A stretch of DNA of 64,000 bases from Azospirillum sp. OGB3. Lineage in GTDB: Bacteria > Pseudomonadota > Alphaproteobacteria > Azospirillales > Azospirillaceae. Positions 25,363 through 34,757 of the stretch are shown here, piece by piece (position 1 is the first letter of the stretch; each line of letters begins with the position of its first letter). The DNA lies in assembly GCF_014192915.1 (NCBI RefSeq), contig NZ_JACHYN010000007.1, positions 1-64,000 of the forward strand, in the 5' to 3' direction. Made by a program: the position numbers and the translations under genes. The notes under the pieces are model-generated. The model was given only the letters and a program-made list of their open reading frames with translations, had not been told where the DNA came from and searched no databases.

Positions 25363-25962
25363 CTATCTGAAGCCATCAGCCTTGATGCGTCCCTCGATGG
25401 CCGGCTCGCCCGTTCCGTTGGCCCGGAGGAGCACCGCCTCGCCGGACGCCGGGAAGACGCCGGTCAAGGCGGTCACAACCACTTGATGGGTGACCAGAAC
25501 GACCGGCGCTCCGTCGTCCGGCAATCCGGCCAGGAACCGGCGCAGCGATGCGATTTGCGCCTCCTGTTCCTCCCGCCGATCAAAGAATGAATTGAGCGCT
25601 GGAAGTTCCTGCACGGGTCCGGCATCCAAAAGCCGGGCGGTTTCCAGGCAGCGGCACCACTGGCTCGAATAGACGGCGGCCGGTCGACCGGTGATGGTGC
25701 GCAGCAGATCGCCGGTGCGCTTGGCCTGTTCGCGGCCGTTTGCGTCCAGGTTGCGCTGGGTGGTGCAATTGCGAAGCCGGAAGTTCGCTGGATCGCCAAC
25801 TCCGGGCGCGTCCGCATGCCTCATGAGGACGATCAGTCCTTTCGGATCAACCATGCCTGGGGATGTCGCCCAACTCACCGAGGCGGAGCCGGCGACCGGG
25901 ATGGCGGCGACGGCGGCGGCAAGCACGGCGGCCAGCGACCTGCGGCAAACGACCCTCGGCAT
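25363..25962 (-). CDS. Secreted histidine phosphatase superfamily protein (SixA-like)
   Basis: The start at ATG 25962 yields 199 residues with a signal peptide (MPRVVCRRSLAAVLAAAVAA through AGSAS). A longer frame exists upstream, but it lacks a signal-like start. The phosphohistidine motif is LMRHADAPG (R48, H49), and the second catalytic histidine is in VTHQVV. A middle YSSQWCRCLETA segment matches the family pattern in which sugar- or protein-phosphohistidine phosphatases carry YSSPLRRTRETA. The Sec signal distinguishes it from cytoplasmic SixA and points to periplasmic phosphate hydrolysis. It stands alone on the minus strand. Confidence 0.78.
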   Translation of the reverse strand: MPRVVCRRSLAAVLAAAVAAIPVAGSASVSWATSPGMVDPKGLIVLMRHADAPGVGDPANFRLRNCTTQRNLDANGREQAKRTGDLLRTITGRPAAVYSSQWCRCLETARLLDAGPVQELPALNSFFDRREEQEAQIASLRRFLAGLPDDGAPVVLVTHQVVVTALTGVFPASGEAVLLRANGTGEPAIEGRIKADGFR

Positions 25963-26399
25963 CGGACCACGGCGGTTGGTGACGAAACGACAACGATATT
26001 GATCGCGTGGACCGAAAGACCAAGCCCTCCTTGCTCTGCGCATCCCGAACTCGGCGCTTCGCCACCGGGCATGGACCTTGATACCCGACCGAGCGCCCCA
26101 GCCCGTCACACCCTTTCCCACCGTGACGGTTCGGCCGTGATGCGCCGGCAGCCTCGCCCGGTGCCCGGACGCTGCCAGCCGTCGTGCTGGGCAGGCGCTC
26201 CGCCTACACGCCTACAGTCCATACAACGGTGCCTCCGTCGCTTCCGACGGCCACTGGGGACAGCGCGGCGCCGCGATCCCGATTGGCCTCGGTCGGCGTG
26301 GCGGGCAGGTCCGGCAAGGAGGGAAGCGCCCTTGCCGACCAGCGCCGCGCCGCATGAAAAGCCTATGAATTCAGTGTCGCCGTCCGGTCGGCGTCCGCC
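25963..26399. other. 437-bp gap without a recognisable gene
   Basis: Between two minus-strand genes. The open frames here are arginine/proline-rich artefacts of GC-rich DNA. I see no convincing hairpin terminator, promoter or repeat. It presumably holds the promoter of the histidine phosphatase gene and the end of the DMT transporter transcript. Confidence 0.4.
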
Positions 26400-27338
26400 C
26401 TACCGATCACCGCGCAGAACGTCACGGCTGGCCAGCACGGCGCCGCCCATGATCAGGCCGCAGGCCGCCCAGACGGTCCAGCCCCCCGCCGCCTGCCCGA
26501 ACAGGATCAGCAGCAGCGTGGAGGTCAGCGGCGTGGCGTAGGAGAGCACGCCCAGCGCCCGGATGTCACCGCGCTTCACCCCGTGATCCCATACGAAGAA
26601 GGCTGCGCCGACCGGCCCGATCCCCATGGCGAGCACCGCCAGCCACTCCCCGCCGGACGGCGCCACGGTGGTTTCGAACAGCAGGTGCGACAGCCCGGCC
26701 AGCACCGCCGTGGCGAGGCAGAAGCCGCCGACCGCCTCGGTCGGGACGTCGCCGAAGCGGCGCGACAGCACCGAATAGGACGCCCAGAGCACCGCCGCGG
26801 CCATCGCAGACAGATAACCCGGGGTGTCCCCGGCGTCGAGCGACAGCCCGCGCGAGCCGCCGGTCACGATCAGCACCGTCCCGGCGAGCCCGCACAGCGC
26901 ACCCAGCACATGGCCGCGCTTCAGGCGCTCTCCCGGCAGCAGGGCGGAGAACAGCACGATCAGCAGCGGCCAGAGATAGTTCAGCAGATTGACCTCGACC
27001 GCCGCGCCGGGGGCGAGGCGGAAGGCCAGGAAATAGAAGAAGTGGTAGCCGAACAGCCCCGTGACGCCGAGCAGCCAGACCCGCCAGGGCTGGCGCAGCA
27101 CGCCGATCACGTCCTTGCCCCGGGCGGCTCCCGCCGCCGTCCCGACGATGAAGGCGACGCCGAAGGACATCGCCACGAGCTGGAACGGCGGGATGGTCCC
27201 CGACAGCGCCGTCAGCAGCGCCAGCGTGGACCACATCAGGATGGCCAAGCCGCCGATGGCGGTGGCGCGGCGGACCGCGGCCGGGGCGGACGCCGCCGCG
27301 GTCGGAAGGCTCTGGGTCGGGAGGCTATCGGTCGACAT
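26400..27338 (-). CDS. DMT-superfamily exporter (EamA type, YddG-like)
   Basis: A 312-residue protein with about ten hydrophobic helices in two EamA halves; the second begins near GDTPGYLSAMAAAVLWASYS. The first half contains the conserved AAVEVNLLNYLWPLLIVLFS, the pattern of YddG-type aromatic amino-acid exporters (LNYLWP). The N-terminal 25 residues are hydrophilic and cytoplasmic. It is transcribed away from another DMT gene that starts at 27519, with three 14-bp repeats between them. The substrate cannot be fixed from sequence; an aromatic amino acid or related metabolite is plausible. Confidence 0.85.
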   Translation of the reverse strand: MSTDSLPTQSLPTAAASAPAAVRRATAIGGLAILMWSTLALLTALSGTIPPFQLVAMSFGVAFIVGTAAGAARGKDVIGVLRQPWRVWLLGVTGLFGYHFFYFLAFRLAPGAAVEVNLLNYLWPLLIVLFSALLPGERLKRGHVLGALCGLAGTVLIVTGGSRGLSLDAGDTPGYLSAMAAAVLWASYSVLSRRFGDVPTEAVGGFCLATAVLAGLSHLLFETTVAPSGGEWLAVLAMGIGPVGAAFFVWDHGVKRGDIRALGVLSYATPLTSTLLLILFGQAAGGWTVWAACGLIMGGAVLASRDVLRGDR

Positions 27339-27375
27339 GGCGAACGCTTAGCGCAAAGAACGACGCCGGGCAATT

Positions 27376-27417
27376 GGGCCGGGGCATTTGGGCCAGGGTA
27401 TTTGGGCCGGGGCATTT
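27376..27417. repeat. Three tandem 14-bp repeats
   Basis: Three head-to-tail units of 14 bp (27376-27389, 27390-27403, 27404-27417). The first and third are identical (GGGCCGGGGCATTT) and the middle one differs at two positions. They lie in the 180-bp gap between two divergent transporter genes, so they may bind a regulator of either, or may be slippage-prone DNA. Confidence 0.7.
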
Positions 27418-27518
27418 GGACTGTCCGGCACCGAACCTGTGCGTGTATCCTGCCATCCGGCGGGCCAAAGGCCGCCCCTCCGTCCGCATCGTCCCCTCTC
27501 CCGACCACGGTTCCCCTC

Positions 27519-28367
27519 TTGCCAACCGAAGCCCTTCTCGCCGTCCTGGCCGGCGCCCTTCTCCATGCCGGATGGAACACCGCGCTGAAGGCTGGGGGCG
27601 GCAGCCGGTCCGACGCGGTCCTGGTGGTCGCCGGGTCCGCCTTCATCGCCCTGTTGCTGCTTCCCGTCCTTCCGCCGCCGTCGCTCGCCAGCGCGCCTTA
27701 TCTCGGCGTGACCACGGTTCTGCACGTCGCCTATTACCGGCTGCTCACCGCCGCCTATCGCGAAGGGGCGATGAGCCACGCCTATCCCCTGATGCGCGGC
27801 ACGCCCCCGCTGATCGTGGCACTGGGCAGCGGCCTGCTGCTGGGCGAGAGCCTGTCCGCCGGCGCCTGGGCCGGGACGGTGCTGGTCTGCGGCGGCATTC
27901 TAGCCCTGACCCTGTTGGGGAGGGGATCGGGCTCCTCGGGATCGTGGCGGGGCACCGCCTGCGCGCTTGCCAACGCCTTGGTGATCGCCGCCTACACGGT
28001 GGTGGATGGCATCGGCGTGCGGCTGTCCGGCGCACCGGCCGGCTACACGCTGTGGTGCTTCCTGCTGTTGAGCGTGCCCATGGTGGGTGGAGCGCTGCTG
28101 CGCGACGCCAGGGGCTTCCTGAGCCATGCCCGCCGGCGCTGGATGGTGGCTCTGGGCGGCGGGGCGGCCAGCATCGCCTCCTACGGGCTCGCCCTCTGGG
28201 CGATGACCATCGCGCCGGTCGCCGTGGTGGCGGCGGTGCGCGAAACCTCCATCCTGTTCGCCATTGCGCTGGCCGCGCTGGTGCTCAAGGAGCGGGTCGG
28301 CCCGGTGCGGCTGGCCTCCGGCGTCGTCATCGTCCTCGGCGCCGCGTCGCTGCGCGTCGCCGCCTGA
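27519..28367 (+). CDS. DMT-superfamily transporter (EamA family)
   Basis: The protein is best read from TTG 27519 (282 residues, LPTEALLAVLAGALLHAGWN), because upstream codons in the same frame are arginine- and glutamine-rich artefacts; no strong ribosome site is visible, so the start is uncertain. About ten hydrophobic helices form two EamA repeats. The first has HAGWNTALKAG and MSHAYPLMRGTPP, the second GYTLWCFLLLSVP and VAVVAAVRETSILFA. It probably exports a small metabolite. It is unrelated in detail to the divergent DMT gene at 26400, despite the shared superfamily. Confidence 0.82.
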   Translation: MPTEALLAVLAGALLHAGWNTALKAGGGSRSDAVLVVAGSAFIALLLLPVLPPPSLASAPYLGVTTVLHVAYYRLLTAAYREGAMSHAYPLMRGTPPLIVALGSGLLLGESLSAGAWAGTVLVCGGILALTLLGRGSGSSGSWRGTACALANALVIAAYTVVDGIGVRLSGAPAGYTLWCFLLLSVPMVGGALLRDARGFLSHARRRWMVALGGGAASIASYGLALWAMTIAPVAVVAAVRETSILFAIALAALVLKERVGPVRLASGVVIVLGAASLRVAA

Positions 28368-28404
28368 CGACGCCGCAGATGGATGGCAAGGATGGTCTGA
28401 TGCC

Positions 28405-29121
28405 TCAGAAAAGCCCGTTGAGCAGGGAGCCGCGCCCGCTGTAGCCGCCGCTTCCCCCGGTGAGGATGCCCAGTGCGCCGGAGCTGGTCGTGGTGCCGCC
28501 GGTCAGCAGGGAGGTCAGGCGCTGGAGCTGTGGCGTCTGCTGGAGCGGGTTGTCGCCCTTGACCGGCTGCTTGGCGATGGTGTCGTAGTCCTTGCTGTAG
28601 TCGCCCATGCGGAGCTGGAGGCCGTAGTTCTTCTCCTCCTTGGCCGCCACGCCCTTGTCGCGCGAGACGCGCAGCGTGTAGTCGCCGCGGTCGAGCGACA
28701 GGGTGCCCGCCTCGAACTTCTTGTAGGCGTCGTAGGTGGAGCCGGCTTCGCTGTTGCTGTCGGCGACGATCTTGCCCTGCTTGTCCATCAGCTGGACGCG
28801 CACGCCGGTGTCGCCGACGCGGCCGAGGGCGACCTCGCCGGGCGTCGCCAGATTGAATTTGTAGAAGTCCGCCGGGTCGTTGGCGGCCAGCGTGCTGAGC
28901 ACGTTGAGGCGGCTGGTGTCCTTGACCAGCGTCCCGACGTTGGTGGCGAAGGGCGCGGCGTTCAGGGCCGACTTGCGGACGGTCTGCTCATACTCCTGGA
29001 CCTCACCGCTGGGCTTGGCGTCGGTCGCCTGCTTGGCCTGCTCCTGGACGCGCTTCATCGCCGCGTCGATGGACGTCTGGATGCTTTGGGCCAAGCCGCT
29101 GATGTCGCTCATTCCAACCAT
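28405..29121 (-). CDS. Protein with pre-peptidase-C-like beta-sandwich domain
   Basis: 238 residues, ATG 29121 with GGAGAGG upstream. There is no signal peptide. The N-terminal 50 residues are helical (ISGLAQSIQTSIDAAMKRVQ). Residues about 75-175 form a beta sandwich of the pre-peptidase C-terminal type, with DPADFYKFNLATPGEVALG, VQLMDKQGKIVADS and RGDYTLRVSRDKG. The C-terminus is glycine/serine-rich and probably disordered. PPC domains are usually found on secreted proteins, so export by a signal-less route (type I-like) is possible but unproven. Function unknown. Confidence 0.65.
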   Translation of the reverse strand: MVGMSDISGLAQSIQTSIDAAMKRVQEQAKQATDAKPSGEVQEYEQTVRKSALNAAPFATNVGTLVKDTSRLNVLSTLAANDPADFYKFNLATPGEVALGRVGDTGVRVQLMDKQGKIVADSNSEAGSTYDAYKKFEAGTLSLDRGDYTLRVSRDKGVAAKEEKNYGLQLRMGDYSKDYDTIAKQPVKGDNPLQQTPQLQRLTSLLTGGTTTSSGALGILTGGSGGYSGRGSLLNGLF

Positions 29122-29233
29122 GGCACGCCTCTCCGACCGGCATTCTTCGTGTTTGTCGGGCCGATCCTTGCAGGCAGCGGGCCAAAAGGCTTTCCTTGAA
29201 CTTCAATGGGTTAGGCGGTGACTCCCCGCAAAG

Positions 29234-29274
29234 GGGGCGGCAAGTTCCGCCGCCCCTCCGGCAGGAATTGCCGG
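29234..29274 (-). terminator. Paired hairpins downstream of adenine deaminase
   Basis: Two hairpins immediately follow the ade stop on the minus strand: arms 29258-29263/29269-29274 (6 bp) and arms 29234-29241/29249-29256 (8 bp, all G-C). No clear T-run follows, so termination efficiency is uncertain. Confidence 0.5.
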
Positions 29275-29276
29275 GG

Positions 29277-30986
29277 TCACGCTTCGACCAGCGCGAACTT
29301 GTCGACATCCACCATGCCGCGGTCGGTGATCTTCAGATGCGGGATCACCGGCAGCGGCAGGAAGGCCAGTTGCAGGAAGGGCTCGGCCAGCGGGCAGCCC
29401 ATCTCCTTCACCGAGGCGCGCAGGCTGCGCAAATGGCGCTCCACCGTCTCGAAGGGCTCCAGGCTCATCAGCCCGGCCAGCGGAAGGGCCAGTTCCCCCA
29501 CGATTTTGCCGTTGCGCACCGCGACGAAGCCGCCCTGAAGTTCGATCAGGCGGTTGACGGCGATGGCCATGTCCTCGTCCGACGCGCCGACCACGCAGAT
29601 GTTGTGGCTGTCATGCCCGACCGAGGAGGCCAGCGCGCCCTCGCGGAACCGGAAGCCGCTGGCGAAGCCGCGCCCGACATTCTGGTTGGTGCCGTGGCGG
29701 GCGAAGACGCAGATCTTCAGGATGTCGCGGTCCGGATCGGCCACCAGTTTGCCGTCCCTGGCCGGCACCTCCAGCCGCAGATGGGCGGTGATGATCTTGC
29801 CGGGCAGAACCCCGATCACCGACTGGACGGAGCCGCGGGCGGGCACCGCGAAATCCTCCGCCGTTACCGGGTGGAGCTTGACCGAGCGCAGGCCCACCGG
29901 GCTGATCGCCGGGCGCCCGGCGAAGGTCTCCGGGGTCACCACCCGCCCGTTGCGGATCACCCGGTTGACCGCGCAGTCCTCCAGATCGTCCAGCAGGACG
30001 AGGTCGGCGCGCTGTCCCGGCGCGATCATGCCCCGGTCGAACAGGCCGAAGCCACGGGCGGCCGACCATGTGGCGGCGCGATAGACATGGGCCAACGGGG
30101 CGCCAAGCCGGATCGCGCTGCGGATCAGGTGATCCATATGCCCCTCCTCGGCGATGTCGAGGGGGTTGCGGTCGTCGGTGCAGAAGCCCAGGAAGGGCGA
30201 GGTTTCCGGCTGGATCACCGGGGCCAGCGCGTGCACGTCCTTCGACACCGACCCGTCGCGGATCAGCACCTGCATGCCCTTGCGCAGCTTCTCCATCGCC
30301 TCCGGCGCGCTGGTCGTCTCGTGGCAGTTGCGGATGCCGCAGGACAGATAGGCGTTCAGCTCCCGCCCGCTGAGCAGCGGGGCGTGTCCGTCGATGTGGC
30401 GCCCGTCGAAGGCGGCCAGCTTGTCGAGCACACCGTCCACCTTGTGGAAGACGCCGGGGAAGTTCATGAACTCGGCCAGCCCCAGCACCTTCGGGTGATC
30501 CTTGTGGCGCAGCAGGTCCGCCGCCTCCAGCCGCGCGCCGGAGGTCTCCAGCTCCGTTGCCGGCACGCAGGAGGAAAGTTGCACCCGCAGGTCCAGCACC
30601 GTCCCCTCGGCGCAGTCCAGGAAATAGCGAAGCCCCTTTTCCCCCAGCACGTTGCAGATCTCGTGCGGGTCGCAGATCGCCGTGGTGGTGCCGCGCGGCA
30701 GGACGCAGCGGTCGAACTCCATCGGCGTGACACAGGTGGATTCGCAATGGACGTGGGTGTCGATGAAGCCCGGAACGACGGTCACGCCGCGCCCATCGAT
30801 CTCCTCCACCCCGTCGTAGGACTCGTAGGTGCCGACGATCCGGTCGCCGCACAGGGCGATGTCGCCTTCGGCGATCTCTCCGGTGACGACGTTGAGGAAA
30901 CGGGTGTTCTTGATGACCAGATCGGCCTTGGTCTCACCCAGGGCCTGACCGATGCGCGTCTTCAGTTCGTCCCGGGTGACCGCCAT
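29277..30986 (-). CDS. ade: Adenine deaminase
   Basis: 569 residues from ATG 30986 (GGCGGAG just upstream; an earlier ATG would add nine residues without a better site). It converts adenine to hypoxanthine and ammonia in purine salvage. The amidohydrolase metal motif is PGFIDTHVHCEST, followed by GTTTAICDPHEICNV, GHAPLLSGRELNAYL and the C-terminal GHDSHNICVVGASDEDM, all typical of the bacterial Ade family, as is the length. It is monocistronic with hairpins at its end. Metal-dependent activity (Mn or Fe) is known for the family. Confidence 0.93.
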   Translation of the reverse strand: MAVTRDELKTRIGQALGETKADLVIKNTRFLNVVTGEIAEGDIALCGDRIVGTYESYDGVEEIDGRGVTVVPGFIDTHVHCESTCVTPMEFDRCVLPRGTTTAICDPHEICNVLGEKGLRYFLDCAEGTVLDLRVQLSSCVPATELETSGARLEAADLLRHKDHPKVLGLAEFMNFPGVFHKVDGVLDKLAAFDGRHIDGHAPLLSGRELNAYLSCGIRNCHETTSAPEAMEKLRKGMQVLIRDGSVSKDVHALAPVIQPETSPFLGFCTDDRNPLDIAEEGHMDHLIRSAIRLGAPLAHVYRAATWSAARGFGLFDRGMIAPGQRADLVLLDDLEDCAVNRVIRNGRVVTPETFAGRPAISPVGLRSVKLHPVTAEDFAVPARGSVQSVIGVLPGKIITAHLRLEVPARDGKLVADPDRDILKICVFARHGTNQNVGRGFASGFRFREGALASSVGHDSHNICVVGASDEDMAIAVNRLIELQGGFVAVRNGKIVGELALPLAGLMSLEPFETVERHLRSLRASVKEMGCPLAEPFLQLAFLPLPVIPHLKITDRGMVDVDKFALVEA

Positions 30987-31080
30987 GTCTCCGCCTCGTC
31001 CTGCCCTTTTCATGTCTTCTTTAGGTAAACGGCCGGGCGGGACCCTTCAATCGGATATTCCATAACATCAAGTTGCGCGG

Positions 31081-31338
31081 TCAGCTTCCCGGACGACTCG
31101 CCAGTTCGATGACTGGTCCGGTGCCGCGGTAATCCGGGTAGTTCCAGTAGGTCCGCGGCTCAAGCCGGTAGGTCGGAAGGCCGGCCCCCAGCGTGTAGAC
31201 CGGCCCGCTTCCGCCATAGGCGACGCCGTAACTGCCCCCTGGCGGCGCGCCACCTTCTCCGCAGGCCGTCAGCGCCAGAAGAACAATCACAACAAAAGAT
31301 TGCATAATGCCTGCGATGACGGTGTCCATGGCTTCCAT
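31081..31338 (-). CDS. Small lipoprotein
   Basis: An 85-residue product from ATG 31338, which has AGGGGAAG upstream. A hydrophobic signal segment ends in lipobox LTAC, and the mature part is glycine/tyrosine-rich (GGSYGVAYGGSGPVY, YWNYPDYRGTGP) with no recognisable domain. Longer upstream starts exist but have no ribosome site. It is divergent from the chemotaxis receptor gene, and the 234 bp between them are AT-rich and should carry both promoters. Function unknown. Confidence 0.6.
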   Translation of the reverse strand: MEAMDTVIAGIMQSFVVIVLLALTACGEGGAPPGGSYGVAYGGSGPVYTLGAGLPTYRLEPRTYWNYPDYRGTGPVIELASRPGS

Positions 31339-31572
31339 GTTCCGCTTCCCCTGCCCTTTACGTTGCACCTCCAATAAGACGAACACGCCGACACCAGCAA
31401 AATTCCCGAAAAATTTGTTCGTTTGAAAAACAATATGCACTTCGTCTAGTTCAGACCCAATAGTGGCGCGGCAACGTGTCATAGAACGATTTAACGCTTC
31501 GGAAACCAATAGGTACCTCATTATCGTCGTGCACAGAGGCGGCCCAAGACCGCCGTAATGGGGACGTCCAGC

Positions 31573-33264
31573 ATGTTGAAAGCACTTAGGAATCTAAAGA
31601 TCGGCCCGAAGGTCTATCTTCTCGTGGGGCTGCAGGCGGCGGTGGCCGCAGTGACCGGCCTGATGGGGCTGGCCGCCATGCAGGATCTGGCCGGCAAGTC
31701 CGAGGCCATCGAACGCGCGTCGGACCGGCAGGTGCTGGGCGAGCAGCTCAACAGCCTCGTCCTGGCCGTCGTCATGGATTCGCGCGGCGTCTACATGGCC
31801 CGTGATCGGGCCGAGGTGGACAAGTTCGGCAAGCCCCTGCTGGACAACCTGAACACCCTCGGCGAGCGGCTCGGCACCCTGAAGCGCCTGACCCCGGCGG
31901 AGGGACAAGCCACGCTGGCCCCGGTGGCGGCAAAGGCCGAGGAGTTCATCCGCTTCCGCACCGAAACGGTGCGCCTCGCCCGCGAGAAAGGGCCGGCGGA
32001 AGCCCGAACCTACGGCGACAACGACGCCAATCGCAGCAACCGCCAAGCGCTCAACGCCGCGATCCAGGCGCTCAGCGCCGATCAGGACGCTATGATCGAC
32101 CGTCTGCACGATCAACTGGTGTCGGCCCGCCAGCATTGGACCACGCTGATGCTCGCCATCGGTGTCGGCGGCGTGCTCTTCGGCATCCTGCTGGCCGTTC
32201 TAGTCGCCCGCAACATGATCGCGCGCCCCATCGCCCGCATGACCGCAGCGATGAAGACCATCGCCGCCGGCAACACCGGGGCCGAGGTCCCCGGGACCGG
32301 CCAGGGCGACGAGGTCGGCGACATGGCGGAGGCCGTGCTGGTCTTCCGCGACGGGCTGCGCCGCGCCAACGATCTGGCCGAGCAGGAACGCCGCGAGATC
32401 GAGGTGCGCCGCCAGCGGCAGGAACGGCTGGAGTCCCTGACCCATGGCTTCGCCCAGAAGATCGAAGGGCTGTGCCGCACCCTGAACGGCGAGGCCGACA
32501 GCATCCGCAGCAGCGCCGAATCGCTGACCCATTCGGCCGCCGACGCCTCGCGCCGCAGCTCGACCGTCGCCGCCGCGGCGGAACAGGCCACTGGCAACGT
32601 CCAGACCGTGGCCGCGGCGACCGAAGAACTGTCCGCCTCCATCGGCTCGATCAGCCAGCGCCTCGGCGAGGCCGCCCGCATCGCCAGCGAGGCGGAGCAG
32701 GAAGCCCAGCGCACCAACAGCACCATCCAGGGCCTGGCCCAGGCGGCGGAGAAGATCGGCGCAGTCGTCAACCTCATCACCGAGATCGCCAGCCAGACCA
32801 ACCTGCTGGCGCTGAACGCAACGATCGAGGCGGCGCGCGCCGGCGAGGCGGGCAAGGGCTTCGCCGTGGTGGCGCAGGAGGTCAAGAGCCTCGCCAACCA
32901 GACCGCCCGCGCCACCGAGGAGATCTCCGCCCAGATCGTCGCCATCCAGAACGAGACCCAGCAGGCGGTCGGCGCGATCAGCGGCATCGTCGGCACCATC
33001 GAGCGGATCAGCGACATCAGCACGAACGTCGCCGCCGCGGTGGAGCAGCAGGGCTCGGCCACCCAAGAGATCGCCCGCAACGTGCAGGAGGCGGCGATCG
33101 GCACGCAGGAGGTCTCCTCGACCATCTCCGGCGTGTCGCAATCCGCCGACCACACCGGGGAAGCCGCCGGCGGCCTGCTGAGCGCCGCCAAGGGCCTGTC
33201 GGTCCACGCGCGCACCCTGCAGAGCGACGTGGATGACTTCACCCGCCAGATGAAGGCGGTCTGA
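31573..33264 (+). CDS. Methyl-accepting chemotaxis protein
   Basis: The start at ATG 31573 ([15 protein letters not shown]) is preferred because GGGGAC precedes it; ATG 31558 would add five residues. Membrane helices flank a periplasmic helical-bundle sensor of about 150 residues, then a HAMP domain ([18 protein letters not shown]) and a cytoplasmic signalling domain with the hairpin tip [20 protein letters not shown] and [16 protein letters not shown]. No ligand family can be named for the sensor. There is no che gene nearby, as is common for scattered receptors in Azospirillum. A clear terminator follows. Confidence 0.93.
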   Translation: MLKALRNLKIGPKVYLLVGLQAAVAAVTGLMGLAAMQDLAGKSEAIERASDRQVLGEQLNSLVLAVVMDSRGVYMARDRAEVDKFGKPLLDNLNTLGERLGTLKRLTPAEGQATLAPVAAKAEEFIRFRTETVRLAREKGPAEARTYGDNDANRSNRQALNAAIQALSADQDAMIDRLHDQLVSARQHWTTLMLAIGVGGVLFGILLAVLVARNMIARPIARMTAAMKTIAAGNTGAEVPGTGQGDEVGDMAEAVLVFRDGLRRANDLAEQERREIEVRRQRQERLESLTHGFAQKIEGLCRTLNGEADSIRSSAESLTHSAADASRRSSTVAAAAEQATGNVQTVAAATEELSASIGSISQRLGEAARIASEAEQEAQRTNSTIQGLAQAAEKIGAVVNLITEIASQTNLLALNATIEAARAGEAGKGFAVVAQEVKSLANQTARATEEISAQIVAIQNETQQAVGAISGIVGTIERISDISTNVAAAVEQQGSATQEIARNVQEAAIGTQEVSSTISGVSQSADHTGEAAGGLLSAAKGLSVHARTLQSDVDDFTRQMKAV

Positions 33265-33273
33265 TCCTCTCCC

Positions 33274-33310
33274 CCTCCTCCCCGGGCTTTATGCCGGGGA
33301 GGAGGCTTTT
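33274..33310 (+). terminator. Rho-independent terminator of the chemotaxis receptor gene
   Basis: A perfect 12-bp stem (33274-33285 with 33294-33305) around an eight-base loop is followed by CTTTT. It lies ten bases after the stop codon and isolates the receptor from the hydrogenase operon. Confidence 0.88.
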
Positions 33311-33373
33311 CCCGACGCATCCTTTCCACTGATGCGCCCCGAGCGTTCGAAGCTTACCCGCCTTATACCCCAT

Positions 33374-33387
33374 TTGATGCAGATCAA
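33374..33387. promoter_or_regulatory. FNR/FixK-type box upstream of hybO
   Basis: TTGATGCAGATCAA matches the FNR/FixK consensus TTGAT-N4-ATCAA perfectly. It lies 198 bases before the hybO start in a 320-bp gap. A TGCAAT hexamer at 33411-33416 would place the box near -42, the class II activator position, if transcription starts near 33423. Low-oxygen induction of the hydrogenase is therefore inferred. Confidence 0.7.
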
Positions 33388-33584
33388 TGCCGCGTCCGCA
33401 TCGAAACTGGTGCAATGCCGGCGAGCGTTTCGCGTCCAAATACCCCTACAATAGATAGGGATTACGCCGCATCGTTGGGTTCCCGCATCGGGTTTCCCAG
33501 GACGCGCCGTGGCGTGCTGCGCATCCGGCGTCCGGCCACCGGGCGACCAGCGGATCAATGCAAAAGGGTCTTTGGGGGAAAGTC

Positions 33585-34748
33585 ATGCCCGACGGACATG
33601 TGGATCTCGACGCCGAGCACATCGGCGATCTCGACGAGTATGAGGGTGCGCTCGCCGGCCTGTCCCGCCGGGAATTCCTGGCCTACTGCACCGGCGTGGC
33701 CGCCACGCTGGGCCTCTCCCCCGCCTTCGGCGTGAAGATCGCCAACGCCGCCGTGGCCGCGCCGCGCCCGACGGTGATCTGGCTGTCGGGCCAGGCCTGC
33801 ACCGGCTGCACCGAATCGCTGCTGCGCACCCACCACCCGTCGCTCGAGACGTTGATCCTCGACACCATCTCGCTCGATTACAACGAGACGCTGATGACCG
33901 GCTCCGGCCACCAGGCCGAGAACTGGAAGCAGCAGGCGATGAAGGACAATTGGGGCAAGTACCTGATGGTCACCGACGGCTCCATCCCGACGAAGGACGG
34001 GGGCGTCTACTGCAAGGTCGCCGGCAAGACCTACAAGGACGCCGTGCTGGAGTGCGCCAAGGGTGCGGCCGCGGTGATCTCCATGGGTTCCTGCTCCTCC
34101 TGGGGCGGCTGGCCGTCGACCGGCGTCAACCCCACGGGCGCCGTCGGGCTGAACGAGATCATCAAGGACAAGCCGGTCGTCTCCGTCCCCGGCTGCCCGC
34201 CGAACCCTTACAACTTCCTCTCGCTGGTCCTGCATTTCGTCGCCTTCGGCAAGCTGCCGGAGCTGGACGACAAGATGCGCCCGAAGTTCGCCTTCGGCCG
34301 GCTGATCCATGAAAACTGCGAGCGCCGCCCGCATTTCGACGCCGGGCGCTTCGCCATGGAGTTCGGCGACTACGGCCACCGCCAGGGCTACTGTCTGTAC
34401 AAGCTCGGCTGCAAGGGGCCGGAGACCTACGCGAACTGTCCGTCCATCGGCTTCAACGACGTCGGTCAGGGCACCTGGCCGGTGGGCACCGGGCATCCCT
34501 GCTTCGGCTGCACCGAGAAGGGCGTCGGCTTCACCAAGAGCATCCATGAGTTGGCCTCGCTGAAGTCGGTGGCGCCGCCCAACAGCTACCCGGCGGTCGC
34601 CGTCGAGAAGGGCGAGGGCATGTCGGCCGGGGCCGCGGCGGTGGTCGCCGGCATCGTCGGCGCGGCGGTCGGTGCCGGCGCCGTCATCTCCAGCCGTCTC
34701 GGCAAGCAGGACGCGAAGACCGAATCCTCCTCCACCGCCGCCGAGTGA
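33585..34748 (+). CDS. hybO: [NiFe] hydrogenase small subunit, Hyd-2 (HybO) type
   Basis: From ATG 33585 (GGGGGAAAG upstream) the product is 387 residues. A Tat signal (SRREFLAYCTGVAA) directs folded export with the large subunit. The iron-sulfur ligands are present: ACTGCTES for the proximal cluster, MGSCSSWGGW, VPGCPPNP, and the C-terminal cysteines in LGCKGPETYANCP and HPCFGCTEKGVGF for medial and distal clusters. A hydrophobic C-terminal helix (about 345-370) anchors it to the membrane. It passes electrons from the NiFe site to HybA/HybB. The gene order hybO-hybA-hybB-hybC is that of E. coli hydrogenase 2. Confidence 0.95.
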   Translation: MPDGHVDLDAEHIGDLDEYEGALAGLSRREFLAYCTGVAATLGLSPAFGVKIANAAVAAPRPTVIWLSGQACTGCTESLLRTHHPSLETLILDTISLDYNETLMTGSGHQAENWKQQAMKDNWGKYLMVTDGSIPTKDGGVYCKVAGKTYKDAVLECAKGAAAVISMGSCSSWGGWPSTGVNPTGAVGLNEIIKDKPVVSVPGCPPNPYNFLSLVLHFVAFGKLPELDDKMRPKFAFGRLIHENCERRPHFDAGRFAMEFGDYGHRQGYCLYKLGCKGPETYANCPSIGFNDVGQGTWPVGTGHPCFGCTEKGVGFTKSIHELASLKSVAPPNSYPAVAVEKGEGMSAGAAAVVAGIVGAAVGAGAVISSRLGKQDAKTESSSTAAE

Positions 34749-34757
34749 GGTGACGCC

